Part shown: positions 1 to 6,710 of the stretch, in pieces | How positions within the stretch are numbered: position 1 is the first letter of the stretch | Layout: each line of letters opens with the position of its first letter | Assembly (NCBI GenBank): GCA_029259835.1 | Contig: JAJDEL010000910.1 | Span: 1-7,413 of the forward strand | Length of the DNA: 7,413 nt | Reading direction: 5' to 3' | Source: Planctomicrobium sp. | Lineage (GTDB): Bacteria; Planctomycetota; Planctomycetia; Planctomycetales; Planctomycetaceae | The notes under the pieces: generated by a model | What the model was told of the DNA's origin: nothing | The model's database searches: none | What the model saw: only the letters and a program-made list of their open reading frames with translations | Made by a program: the position numbers and the translations under genes

Positions 1-2
1 GG

Positions 3-1904
3 TTCACAGGAACAACACTGCTTCCGTTTGATACGACTTACAGTGCCCCTGTTTTAGCAGTCATCGGTGGGGAACTTCAGATGATTTTCTCCTCGGGTGA
101 TGGAGGGGTTCATGGTTTTCAACCGCGAACCGGGAAGCAACTCTGGAAGTACATGGTCAGTGGTCGCGGAATTAACACGTCACCGCTTGTTGTTGGAGAC
201 AGAGTTTACTGTGGTCATGCGGAAGAAAATCGCGACACGACAGACATGGGCGCGATTTTCTGTCTTGATGCGACAAAACGTGGTGACATTACCAAGACAG
301 GTGAAGTCTGGAGAAAGACCGGCTATTACAACGGGCGCTCAAGCCCGACCATGATCGATGGTCGGCTCTACGTTGCGGACGACAGAGCGAAATTGCACTG
401 CCTCGATCCGGAAACTGGTGACGCTCTTGGAAAACCAGCTCGACTCGGAACGATGATGCGAGCGAATCTGCTTGTCGCTGATGGAAAAATTTACGCCCAC
501 GAAGCGAACGGTCGAGGCTACATTCTGGAACCGACCTCCGATGGGGCAAAGATCATTCACAAGTTTCGTTTTCAAAAAGGCGAAGCCGCTCACGGCAGCC
601 CGATTGCTTCGAATGGTCGCATCTACATCCCAACAACTGGCAATATGTACTGCGTTGGACTTGCTGATGCAGAAGTCTCGATTGGAAAACTTCCAGCCCT
701 CCCAGCAGAGACCGCTCCTGCCGATGCAGATACAGCAGCACAAGTGGTGATCGCTCCGGTGGAAACTCTACTTTATCCAGGCGACAGCCAGCGTCTACAG
801 GTCCGGCTTTACAATTCAAAAGGCCAATACATTCGCTTAGCGAAACCAGAAGAATTGGAATTCAGCGTTGATGGACCAGGGACAATCAGCGGCGACGGGA
901 CTTATTCAACGACGAAAGCCGAGACTGCTCACGCAGCAGCAAAGATCACAGTCAAACTCGGAGAATTAACCGGCTTGGCACGATCACGAATTGTTCCTGC
1001 ACTTCCCTGGTCAGTTGATTTCGACAACGGTGAGATTCCTGTCACTTGGGTCGGTGCCCGGTACCGCCACATTCCGCTTGATTTCGAGTTGCTCACAAAA
1101 TTGAAGAAAGAAGATCAACTCGCCAGCGACCTGTACATTTACTTCATGACGGAGTTCACGAACTTCTCACCGAAGCGAGTCTTTGATGATTCCTCACCAC
1201 GGCAGCGATGGTCAGGACTCCTGGGTTTCCTGGGACTCGCTGAAGGTGCTGATCGTCCTAAGACTGTTGAAGAAGCAACAGCAAAATTTGCGGCTGCATT
1301 GAAAAAACTGACGGACGAAAAAGTCCTTGCCTCTGCAGAATGGTCGACTTGGGATGGAGTCGCGCCAGAAGGAGGAGAGGTGCCGAAGTATCCTCGTCTT
1401 ACCGTGACTCGTGGCGAGCGCAAAATTGATGGAAATGGAGTCATGTGCAAAATCACAACGATTCCCAAAGGTGCCCGCAGTCAAGGCTGGATGGGGCACC
1501 CGGAACTCCACGACTACACGATTCAGGCGGATGTCTTTGCTTTCGAGCGTGATGGCAAACGCCCGGATATTGGTCTTGTCGGACAACGTTATACGCTCGA
1601 CATGATGGGCGCCTCAAACCAACTTCAAATCCGAACTTGGACTCCACAGCTGAATCGTTTCTCCGTTAAGGTTCCGTTCGAATGGGAAGCGAATAAATGG
1701 TACACAATGAAATTTCAGACCGCCGCTGAAGATGGCAAAGCGATTCTGAAAGGCAAAGTCTGGATCAAAGGAGCGGAAGAGCCAGCGGAATGGCAAATCA
1801 CCGGGACCGATGAAATCGGCAACGAAATCGGTAGCCCAGGACTCTTCGGAAATGCCAAGGACTCGGAAATCTTTTACGACAATCTGACTGTGACTCGTAA
1901 CTAA
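3..1904 (+). CDS. PQQ-like beta-propeller protein with C-terminal LamG-like jelly-roll domain (5' partial)
   Basis: The reading frame is open from the left edge, so the gene begins outside the window. The ATG at position 81 is internal, because the 26 codons before it continue propeller sequence (YSAPVLAVIGGELQM). Counting from that Met, residues 1-195 carry PQQ-like repeats (GKQLWKY, INTSPLVVGDRVYCG, SSPTMIDGRLYVAD followed by LHCLDPETG, GSPIASNGRIYIP). An Ala/Pro-rich linker at 200-222 leads to an Ig-like segment at about 223-305. A jelly-roll domain resembling LamG/DUF1080 folds starts at LPWSVDFDNG (309) and resumes from about 450 to the end, with the final strand IFYDNLTV. A helical insertion lies between (about 331-449). 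The role is unknown. An extracellular or periplasmic glycan- or protein-binding function is plausible from the domains, but the signal peptide would lie outside the window. The next gene follows after 65 bp, suggesting co-transcription. Confidence 0.88.
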   Translation, partial: FTGTTLLPFDTTYSAPVLAVIGGELQMIFSSGDGGVHGFQPRTGKQLWKYMVSGRGINTSPLVVGDRVYCGHAEENRDTTDMGAIFCLDATKRGDITKTGEVWRKTGYYNGRSSPTMIDGRLYVADDRAKLHCLDPETGDALGKPARLGTMMRANLLVADGKIYAHEANGRGYILEPTSDGAKIIHKFRFQKGEAAHGSPIASNGRIYIPTTGNMYCVGLADAEVSIGKLPALPAETAPADADTAAQVVIAPVETLLYPGDSQRLQVRLYNSKGQYIRLAKPEELEFSVDGPGTISGDGTYSTTKAETAHAAAKITVKLGELTGLARSRIVPALPWSVDFDNGEIPVTWVGARYRHIPLDFELLTKLKKEDQLASDLYIYFMTEFTNFSPKRVFDDSSPRQRWSGLLGFLGLAEGADRPKTVEEATAKFAAALKKLTDEKVLASAEWSTWDGVAPEGGEVPKYPRLTVTRGERKIDGNGVMCKITTIPKGARSQGWMGHPELHDYTIQADVFAFERDGKRPDIGLVGQRYTLDMMGASNQLQIRTWTPQLNRFSVKVPFEWEANKWYTMKFQTAAEDGKAILKGKVWIKGAEEPAEWQITGTDEIGNEIGSPGLFGNAKDSEIFYDNLTVTRN

Positions 1905-1969
1905 GAAGCTTTTGAAGTTCGAGACAGTCAGTTTTTACTTCACACATAGATTATCTACTGAGGGATCAA

Positions 1970-3634
1970 ATGAAACGATCAAACATAATAGCTGTCGTTG
2001 CAATGCTCGGCATCGCATCGCTTTGTTCTGCCCAGGATGGGAAATACAATTCGCAAAAAGAAGCGTTTTCCGAGATCGGAAAAATGAAAGTTGGCCCACA
2101 TGATTGGCCGCAATGGGGTGGCTGGTCTCACAAGAACAATGTCTCTTCCGCGACTGGAATTCTCACTGAATTCGATGTTGAATCAGGAGAAGGTGTCCTC
2201 TGGAAAACTGCGCTCGGCTCACAAACCTACGGGAACGTAGTCGTTGCCAATGGCAATCTTTATGTGGGAACAAACAATCATCATGGCTATGTGAAACGTT
2301 TCCCCAAGACCATTGACTTGGGCGTATTGCTTTGTCTCGATGAAAAAACTGGTGACGTGAAATGGCAGCACTCGACCCCGAAACTTTCAACAGGTCGCGT
2401 CCACGATTGGCCGGATCAGGGGATTTGCTGTTCACCGTTCGTCGATGGAGATCGTTTGTGGTACGTCACCAGTGCCGGTGAAGTTGTTTGCCTTGACGCT
2501 GAAGGATTCAAGGATATAGAAAACGATGGTCCCTACACTGCCGAACCAGTCGTCGCTCCAGACGAAGCAGACATCGTCTGGAAGTTTGACTTGATGGGGG
2601 AGCTTGGTGTTTCTCAGCACAATATGTGTAGTTGTTCTATTGTCGGTGTCGGCGATGTGATCTTCGTGAACACTTCGAACGGTGTCGATGAATCCCATGT
2701 CAACATTCCGGCCCCGAATGCTCCGAGTTTCATGGCAATGGATCGTAACACAGGGAAAGTTCTCTGGACCGATAAATCACCGGGTCTAAACATTTTGCAT
2801 GGTCAATGGTCCTCTCCTTCGTATGCTGTCGTTGACGGGCAGGCACAAGTCTTCTTTGGTGGCGGAGACGGCTGGATGTACAGCTTCGACCCAGCCGGGG
2901 ACGGCAAAGGCAACGCAAAATTACTCTGGAAGTTCGACGGCAATCCGAAAGCTTCAAAGTATTCTGTGTCCGGTCGCAGCGAACGTAACCACATCATCGG
3001 AACCGCGGTCACTTACGATGGCCTTGTTTACATCGGTGTTGGTGAAGACCCTGAACACGGAGAAGGGAACGGACACTTGTGGTGCATCGATCCAACGAAG
3101 CGTGGAGATGTCAGTCCTACGATTGCAATCGACAAGGACGGGAAAGAGATCGAATTCAAGAACGACGGAACCCGCCGTCTGCAAAAAATCCATCCGGATG
3201 CTGGTGAATCAACAAAGGAGAATCCCAATTCCGCAGTTGTCTGGCACTACACTGGGACTGATACAAACGACGATGGTGAAGTCGAATTCGAAGAAGAAAT
3301 GCACCGCACCTGTGGAACTGTCGCGATCCTCGATGGCATTCTTTATGTCGCAGACTTCTCAGGGATCTTCCACTGTCTTGATGCCAAAACAGGCAAGCCA
3401 CACTGGCACTACGATATGTTCTCTGCTGCTTGGGGGTCCCCATTAATTGTTGATGGCAAGGTATACATCGGGGATGAAGATGGTGACATTGCAGTCTTCA
3501 CACATGGAACTGAAATGGAACTGCTCGCAGAAAACCTGATGGACAGTTCCGTCTACAGCACGCCCGTCGTCGCGAACGGTGTTCTGTACATCAGCACGCG
3601 AGACACGCTGTACGCAATCGGCAAAAAGAAGTGA
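1970..3634 (+). CDS. Secreted PQQ-like eight-repeat beta-propeller protein with EF-hand-type loop
   Basis: The 554-residue protein starts at an ATG with GAGG six bases upstream (1960-1963). It opens with a signal peptide (KRSN, hydrophobic 6-18, likely cleavage after CSA at 21). DWPQWGG at 45-51 is a variant of the DWPQWRG motif common in planctomycete propeller proteins. I count eight inner-strand repeats, beginning near YGNVVVANG (87), ICCSPFVDG (152), CSCSIVGVG (220), QWSSPSYAV (279), IIGTAVTYDG (342), TCGTVAILDG (447), AWGSPLIVDG (487) and VYSTPVVANG (528). Several are followed by a CLDxxTG-like turn. Eight blades match the size of quinoprotein dehydrogenases, but no PQQ-site residues can be assigned with confidence, so catalysis is unproven. 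Residues 431-442 form a complete EF-hand-type calcium loop between blades. It is probably periplasmic or surface-exposed and shares a transcript with the preceding propeller/jelly-roll gene. Its substrate is unknown. Confidence 0.9.
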   Translation: MKRSNIIAVVAMLGIASLCSAQDGKYNSQKEAFSEIGKMKVGPHDWPQWGGWSHKNNVSSATGILTEFDVESGEGVLWKTALGSQTYGNVVVANGNLYVGTNNHHGYVKRFPKTIDLGVLLCLDEKTGDVKWQHSTPKLSTGRVHDWPDQGICCSPFVDGDRLWYVTSAGEVVCLDAEGFKDIENDGPYTAEPVVAPDEADIVWKFDLMGELGVSQHNMCSCSIVGVGDVIFVNTSNGVDESHVNIPAPNAPSFMAMDRNTGKVLWTDKSPGLNILHGQWSSPSYAVVDGQAQVFFGGGDGWMYSFDPAGDGKGNAKLLWKFDGNPKASKYSVSGRSERNHIIGTAVTYDGLVYIGVGEDPEHGEGNGHLWCIDPTKRGDVSPTIAIDKDGKEIEFKNDGTRRLQKIHPDAGESTKENPNSAVVWHYTGTDTNDDGEVEFEEEMHRTCGTVAILDGILYVADFSGIFHCLDAKTGKPHWHYDMFSAAWGSPLIVDGKVYIGDEDGDIAVFTHGTEMELLAENLMDSSVYSTPVVANGVLYISTRDTLYAIGKKK

Positions 3635-3644
3635 TTGGCTTCAA

Positions 3645-3682
3645 GAGCGAATTCAAATTCAATCCAATCGCTCATTTCATTT
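3645..3682 (+). terminator. Possible weak terminator after the propeller gene
   Basis: GAGCGA (3645-3650) can pair with TCGCTC (3668-3673) and is followed by the T-rich run ATTTCATTT, eleven bases after the stop codon. The stem is only six pairs with a 17-base loop. This is a weak candidate, though well placed to end the two-gene transcript. Confidence 0.3.
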
Positions 3683-3685
3683 AGC

Positions 3686-3704
3686 ACCGGGTAAGTCACC
3701 CGGT
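3686..3704. repeat. Perfect 7-bp inverted repeat, REP-like hairpin 1
   Basis: ACCGGGT and ACCCGGT flank the 5-base spacer AAGTC. There is no T-run after it, so it does not look like an intrinsic terminator. It shares the ACCGGG core and an internal TCACC with the hairpin at 3770-3794, which suggests the same repeat family. The sequence is directly visible; the REP assignment is inference. Confidence 0.6.
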
Positions 3705-3769
3705 AGAGCATGACGCATCGTAATACTTTTCCTAAACCGCGTGACAGTACGAACATCGTCGCACGGTTT

Positions 3770-3794
3770 CCCCCGGTGTGTGAATCACCGGGGG
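3770..3794. repeat. Perfect 9-bp inverted repeat, REP-like hairpin 2
   Basis: CCCCCGGTG pairs with CACCGGGGG across the 7-base loop TGTGAAT. It lies about 40 bases upstream of the FmdB-family start codon and has no T-run. It could be a REP-type palindrome, a leader structure or an operator. Together with hairpin 1 it accounts for most of the notable structure in the 202-base gap between genes; no further gene is seen there. Confidence 0.6.
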
Positions 3795-3836
3795 GCTAAA
3801 TGGTTCTCTATTCTTAGTATCAGCAGAAGCAATTCG

Positions 3837-4061
3837 ATGCCGACATTTGAATATCTTTGCAGTGACTGCGAGCATGAAGTTGAAGTCTTCATTCGTGCTC
3901 AAGAAAAGCCGGTCTGTCCTCAGTGCCAGAGCAAAAAACTGGAGAAACTGATCAGCGCTCCAGCCGGTCGTGTGGCTGACGGTTCGCTCCCAATGATGGG
4001 AGGCTGCCCACCATCCGACGCTCCACCCTGCAATCCCGGATGTTGTCGACTCCCCCAGTAA
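3837..4061 (+). CDS. FmdB-family zinc ribbon protein
   Basis: This is a 74-residue protein of the FmdB/putative regulatory zinc ribbon family. Its start MPTFEYLCSDC closely matches the family's usual MPxYEYxCxxC opening, which fixes the start at 3837 although the frame is open further upstream to 3741. A weak AGAAG lies seven bases before the ATG. Two CxxC knuckles, C8/C11 and C27/C30, would bind one zinc ion. They are followed by the typical KLEKLISAP segment. The tail adds four more cysteines (C57, C65, C69, C70) among Pro and Gly, which may form a second metal site or be disordered. The protein is predicted cytoplasmic. The family is named after a formamidase-linked regulator, but most members have no proven function. 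It appears to stand alone, ending before a strong stem-loop and facing the anti-sigma gene. Confidence 0.9.
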   Translation: MPTFEYLCSDCEHEVEVFIRAQEKPVCPQCQSKKLEKLISAPAGRVADGSLPMMGGCPPSDAPPCNPGCCRLPQ

Positions 4062-4109
4062 CCAAAACTGGAACGAAAACAATCGCGAAGAGCGATATCT
4101 CATTTACGA

Positions 4110-4146
4110 AAACAGCCCGGCATCGAATATCGATGCCGGGCTGTTT
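4110..4146. terminator. Bidirectional stem-loop terminator between convergent genes
   Basis: A perfect 16-bp stem pairs 4110-4125 (AAACAGCCCGGCATCG) with 4131-4146 (CGATGCCGGGCTGTTT) around the loop AATAT. It sits between the FmdB-family stop (4061, + strand) and the end of the anti-sigma gene (4165, - strand). Short T-runs flank both sides when read outward. Placement between two convergent genes and the strong GC stem argue for a shared terminator. Confidence 0.85.
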
Positions 4147-4164
4147 GATGTTTAGCAGGTTCCT

Positions 4165-4638
4165 TTAAAACGTATCTACTTTTGCTGGTGGGACGTCTTT
4201 TTCATCTTGTTGAATTCGATCATTCCCTGGTTGAATCGCTGTTGCAAATGGTACTCCCAAACCTCGTCCAGACCTGTGAATGCTCTCGGAGCCGGAGTTG
4301 GGATCATGCGGTGGGTTTGCCCAGACCAAGAGGAACAACATGCAGGCGACCGTGAAGGAGACAAACGGTCCCCAGGAACGGGTTCCACGATCTCGCTTCA
4401 GTCCTGGCTGACTGGCTAACCGAGGTTCAATTTCTGACCACAGGCTTTTTTGGACATCGTAAGTTTTTTCGACATCTGCCTGCTCCAGCACTGCCATTGA
4501 TTTTTTGAGACTCTTGTAGTGTCCTCGGCAGTCTCGACAAGTTGAAACGTGACGTCGAGTTTGCTCCCAATCCGATGGATCGACATCGTCGTGTCCAAGG
4601 TGGAGAGCAATTGCCACTTTTGCTTCGCGACAGTTCAT
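4165..4638 (-). CDS. Zinc-finger anti-sigma factor, membrane-bound, with probable 3' frameshift
   Basis: The frame encodes 157 residues. The N-terminus resembles a zf-HC2/ZAS anti-sigma domain: C3 plus H30-x3-C34-x2-C37 (HVSTCRDC) are the expected zinc ligands. A single membrane helix follows at about 89-107 (FVSFTVACMLFLLVWA), giving a cytoplasmic N-terminal domain and a short external tail. By family knowledge it would bind and silence the sigma factor encoded just upstream. The tail looks wrong. After about residue 112-119, G/C at third codon positions falls from about 78% to about 21% by hand count. The +1 frame then encodes a protein-like tail (LDEVWEYHLQQRFNQG) with about 69% and ends at 4176. 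A one-base insertion or two-base deletion near 4280-4305, or a sequence error, would explain this. The restored protein would be about 153 residues. The zinc domain and membrane helix are intact. Confidence 0.82.
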   Translation of the reverse strand: MNCREAKVAIALHLGHDDVDPSDWEQTRRHVSTCRDCRGHYKSLKKSMAVLEQADVEKTYDVQKSLWSEIEPRLASQPGLKRDRGTRSWGPFVSFTVACMLFLLVWANPPHDPNSGSESIHRSGRGLGVPFATAIQPGNDRIQQDEKDVPPAKVDTF

Positions 4639-4663
4639 GATGAAATCTCTGCTAGTCCGGGAA

Positions 4664-4682
4664 GAACGAGTGTCGCTCGTTC
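4664..4682. repeat. 7-bp inverted repeat in the anti-sigma leader
   Basis: GAACGAG and CTCGTTC flank the 5-base spacer TGTCG, 26 bases upstream of the anti-sigma start codon. It would form a short hairpin in the sigma-to-anti-sigma mRNA or serve as a dyad protein-binding site. No U-run follows in the direction of transcription, so termination is unlikely. Confidence 0.5.
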
Positions 4683-4722
4683 AATATCAGACTCTTTCTC
4701 TGCGTCTCGGTGATCAATAACT

Positions 4723-4758
4723 CGAACGCGTTTGAATAATAAAATAATTTTGCGTTCG
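4723..4758. promoter_or_regulatory. Inverted repeat around an AT-rich core in the sigma/anti-sigma gap
   Basis: CGAACGC (4723-4729) and GCGTTCG (4752-4758) flank 22 bases made almost entirely of A and T. It lies in the 145-bp gap between the sigma stop and the anti-sigma start, where closely coupled pairs usually have little or no gap. It could be an operator with a promoter core, or an mRNA stem-loop. No -35/-10 pair is clear enough to assign. Confidence 0.35.
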
Positions 4759-4783
4759 CACAAATACAAATACGTTTGATCGT

Positions 4784-5425
4784 TTAATCTCGTTGTCGTT
4801 TTTCCCAAAGTTCCTGAAATCGGTTTCTCGCTTCAGCCAGTCGCCAACGTATTGTGGCTTCTTTTCGATCGAGGATCGCGGCGATTTCCGAAGTCGAGAA
4901 ATTTTCCATATCTCGCAGCACCAGAACTGTCCGATACTTTTCCGGGATCAAGCTGATCGTTGCCCGGACTTCCTGTTGTAAATCCTGAACAGGTCTTGGG
5001 TCCGAGTCGGGAGTATCAATCCACCGATCTGAAGATCGATCAGTGAATAAAACAGCCCAGACTCGGCGTTTTTTCTTACGGTGAAAATCGAGTGTCAGAT
5101 TCACACCAATCCGGAACAACCAAGGCGAAAATCGGCGAGACGGATCGAACTGGTCAAGTTTCTCGTAAACTCGAATAAATGTTTCCTGAGCCAAATCGTC
5201 AATCGTGTCTGGATCGTTCACAAAACGACCAATCACTCTGATCAATCTTCGCTCGTAACGCTGCACCAGTTCTCCGAAGGCATCGCGATCACCCTTTTTC
5301 GATTCCTCAACGAGCCGAGCATCGCTAGCCTGCGACCCTTGCTCTACTAAGGCCTTGAATTCCGAGCTGAGCGACGACTTCGTCTTCATAACTTCGTCCT
5401 GGTTAATGTCTTGCTGATCAGACAT
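4784..5425 (-). CDS. RNA polymerase sigma-70 factor, ECF type
   Basis: This is an extracytoplasmic-function sigma factor that redirects RNA polymerase to a small set of promoters. From the chosen start it has 213 residues. Region 2 covers about 35-121 and includes the core-binding DLAQETFIRVYEKLDQFDP segment and the -10-reading FSPWLFRIGVNLTLDFHRKKKR segment. Region 4 covers about 152-200 (SLIPEKYRTVLVLRDMENFS, then a helix-turn-helix at TSEIAAILDRKEATIRWRL). No region 3 separates them, as expected for the ECF group. The start at 5425 (MSDQQD) has GAGAAG seven bases upstream. An ATG at 5473 adds 16 residues without homology and has no clear ribosome site. An ATG at 5389 is preceded by AGGA and is also possible. 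The anti-sigma gene follows 145 bp downstream, and the propeller gene ends about 80 bp upstream on the same strand. Confidence 0.92.
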   Translation of the reverse strand: MSDQQDINQDEVMKTKSSLSSEFKALVEQGSQASDARLVEESKKGDRDAFGELVQRYERRLIRVIGRFVNDPDTIDDLAQETFIRVYEKLDQFDPSRRFSPWLFRIGVNLTLDFHRKKKRRVWAVLFTDRSSDRWIDTPDSDPRPVQDLQQEVRATISLIPEKYRTVLVLRDMENFSTSEIAAILDRKEATIRWRLAEARNRFQELWEKRQRD

Positions 5426-5504
5426 ACGCGGACTTCTCGCTATCGTGTTGGAGGAAACTGGAAAAAATCTCATTCAAACCAAGAAACACCCTGAACTCGC
5501 AACT

Positions 5505-6710
5505 TCACTGTACAATAGAACAGACAATTTCTCCAGAGGAATCTTTGGAATAAAGCCTTCGCCCCACAATTACTGGGTGGGTCCAACACCTTCCGGCGTT
5601 AATGTTCACTTTTAATATCGGTTTGAATTGGCTGGAGTTTGCCTTGAAAACGATCAATTCTCCTGTTTCAGAAAGAACCAGAATCTGCTTGTTGATGACG
5701 ATCATTGAACCAGCACCAAAATCTTCTTCGCTCCAGAGAATCTCCCCGCTCTCAGGATCAAAACAAACCAGTCGCGGGTCATCGCCTTCGTCCCCATCGA
5801 TTGCGAAGACAGACTTATTGACCAAAACACCTGGACTCATTTGCGTTCGAACGTCTCGAACTCGCCAGAGAAGTTCTGCGGATTCTGCATCGAATTTGAC
5901 CAGTCCCGTTCCTTTGCCGTACCCGGACGAAATGATCAACCGCTGGTTTTCCAAAATCAAAGGGTCAGAAGCGTTGATTCCGTAGCGAGTAATCCAGCGT
6001 TGCGACCAGAGCAATTCCCCGGTTTCAAAATCAACTCCGCTCAGCGCCTTGGCGTTGAGAACGAGAATTAAACGTTTGCCGTCAACATTCACAATAAGTG
6101 GAGACGAATAACCAGCGTCGACATCATTTGAAGAAGACCAGACTAAACTGCCGTTCTCAGTATTCAGGCAAATTCCATGGCTACCGGCGTTCAGGTACAA
6201 GCGATTTTTAACGACCAGTGGTGAACCAGCGAATCCCCATGAAGGGACATTGTATTTGAGTTCTTTAACGATATCGTAGTTCCAGCGAAGCTCTCCAGAT
6301 TTGAGGTCAAAGCAGTTGATCAATCCCTGACGACTGATCGTGAACACAATCCCAGCAGTAATCGCTGGCGTCGATGTTGGTCCGCCTTCGAAAAGATTCG
6401 CGTCAAGCGGTTCGCCGTAGCGATACTCCCACTGCTTTATACCGGTTGTCGCATTCAAGCACGTCACAATGTCCTCGTCGGCAACGTTCCCCATCGTCAC
6501 CAACATTTCATCGGTAATCACCATGGAAGAAAAGCCAGTGCCAACATTTGCTCGCCAGAGTTTTTTCACCTCGGTCGATTCAGTGAACCGGACATCGGAA
6601 TCAATTCGCCCATTCCGATGCGGTCCCCGCCACTGAGGCCAATCGTCCGCAAGCAAAGTCGAAGTCAACAAGAGAAAGGAAAACGAAATCCTTTGGAGGA
6701 AAGTGGGCAT
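5505..6710 (-). CDS. Secreted PQQ-like (BamB-like) eight-repeat beta-propeller protein
   Basis: The ATG at 6710 is preferred over an upstream in-frame GTG at 6761, because it places a clean signal peptide at the N-terminus: MPTFLQR, a hydrophobic stretch at 8-20 and a likely cut after Ala21. The mature protein then begins DDWPQWRGPHRNGR, the hallmark of planctomycete PQQ-like propellers. No Shine-Dalgarno site precedes the start. The 401 residues contain eight repeats with turns such as CLNATTGIKQWEY, CFDLKSGELRWNY, VDFETGELLWSQ, KFDAESAELLWRV and CFDPESGEILWSE. This suggests a closed eight-blade propeller with no extra domain. Such proteins are often auto-annotated as BamB or as a quinoprotein, but no outer-membrane assembly role or PQQ binding can be read from the sequence. 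It lies between the phosphatase-like gene and the sigma gene on the same strand and may share their transcript. Confidence 0.9.
   Translation of the reverse strand: MPTFLQRISFSFLLLTSTLLADDWPQWRGPHRNGRIDSDVRFTESTEVKKLWRANVGTGFSSMVITDEMLVTMGNVADEDIVTCLNATTGIKQWEYRYGEPLDANLFEGGPTSTPAITAGIVFTISRQGLINCFDLKSGELRWNYDIVKELKYNVPSWGFAGSPLVVKNRLYLNAGSHGICLNTENGSLVWSSSNDVDAGYSSPLIVNVDGKRLILVLNAKALSGVDFETGELLWSQRWITRYGINASDPLILENQRLIISSGYGKGTGLVKFDAESAELLWRVRDVRTQMSPGVLVNKSVFAIDGDEGDDPRLVCFDPESGEILWSEEDFGAGSMIVINKQILVLSETGELIVFKANSSQFKPILKVNINAGRCWTHPVIVGRRLYSKDSSGEIVCSIVQ

Noticed and set aside
2799..3446. 215-residue + strand open frame inside the second propeller gene
   Set aside because: It overlaps a well-supported secreted propeller gene in another frame, has a Ser/Thr-rich composition typical of shifted reading and shows no recognisable domain.
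1970..3634. Annotation of the propeller as a true PQQ-dependent dehydrogenase
   Set aside because: The catalytic Asp and PQQ/Ca ligand set could not be identified; repeat count and a Cys-Cys pair alone are not enough.
3741..3836. In-frame N-terminal extension of the FmdB-family protein
   Set aside because: The family begins at MPTFEY; the 32 upstream codons cross the 9-bp hairpin and have no homology to the family.
3732..4103. 123-residue - strand open frame opposite the FmdB-family gene
   Set aside because: It is antisense to a clear FmdB-family gene, crosses the palindrome at 3770-3794 and has no domain signature.
5081..5350. 89-residue + strand open frame opposite the sigma gene
   Set aside because: It is the antisense shadow of conserved sigma region 2 and has no protein-like features.
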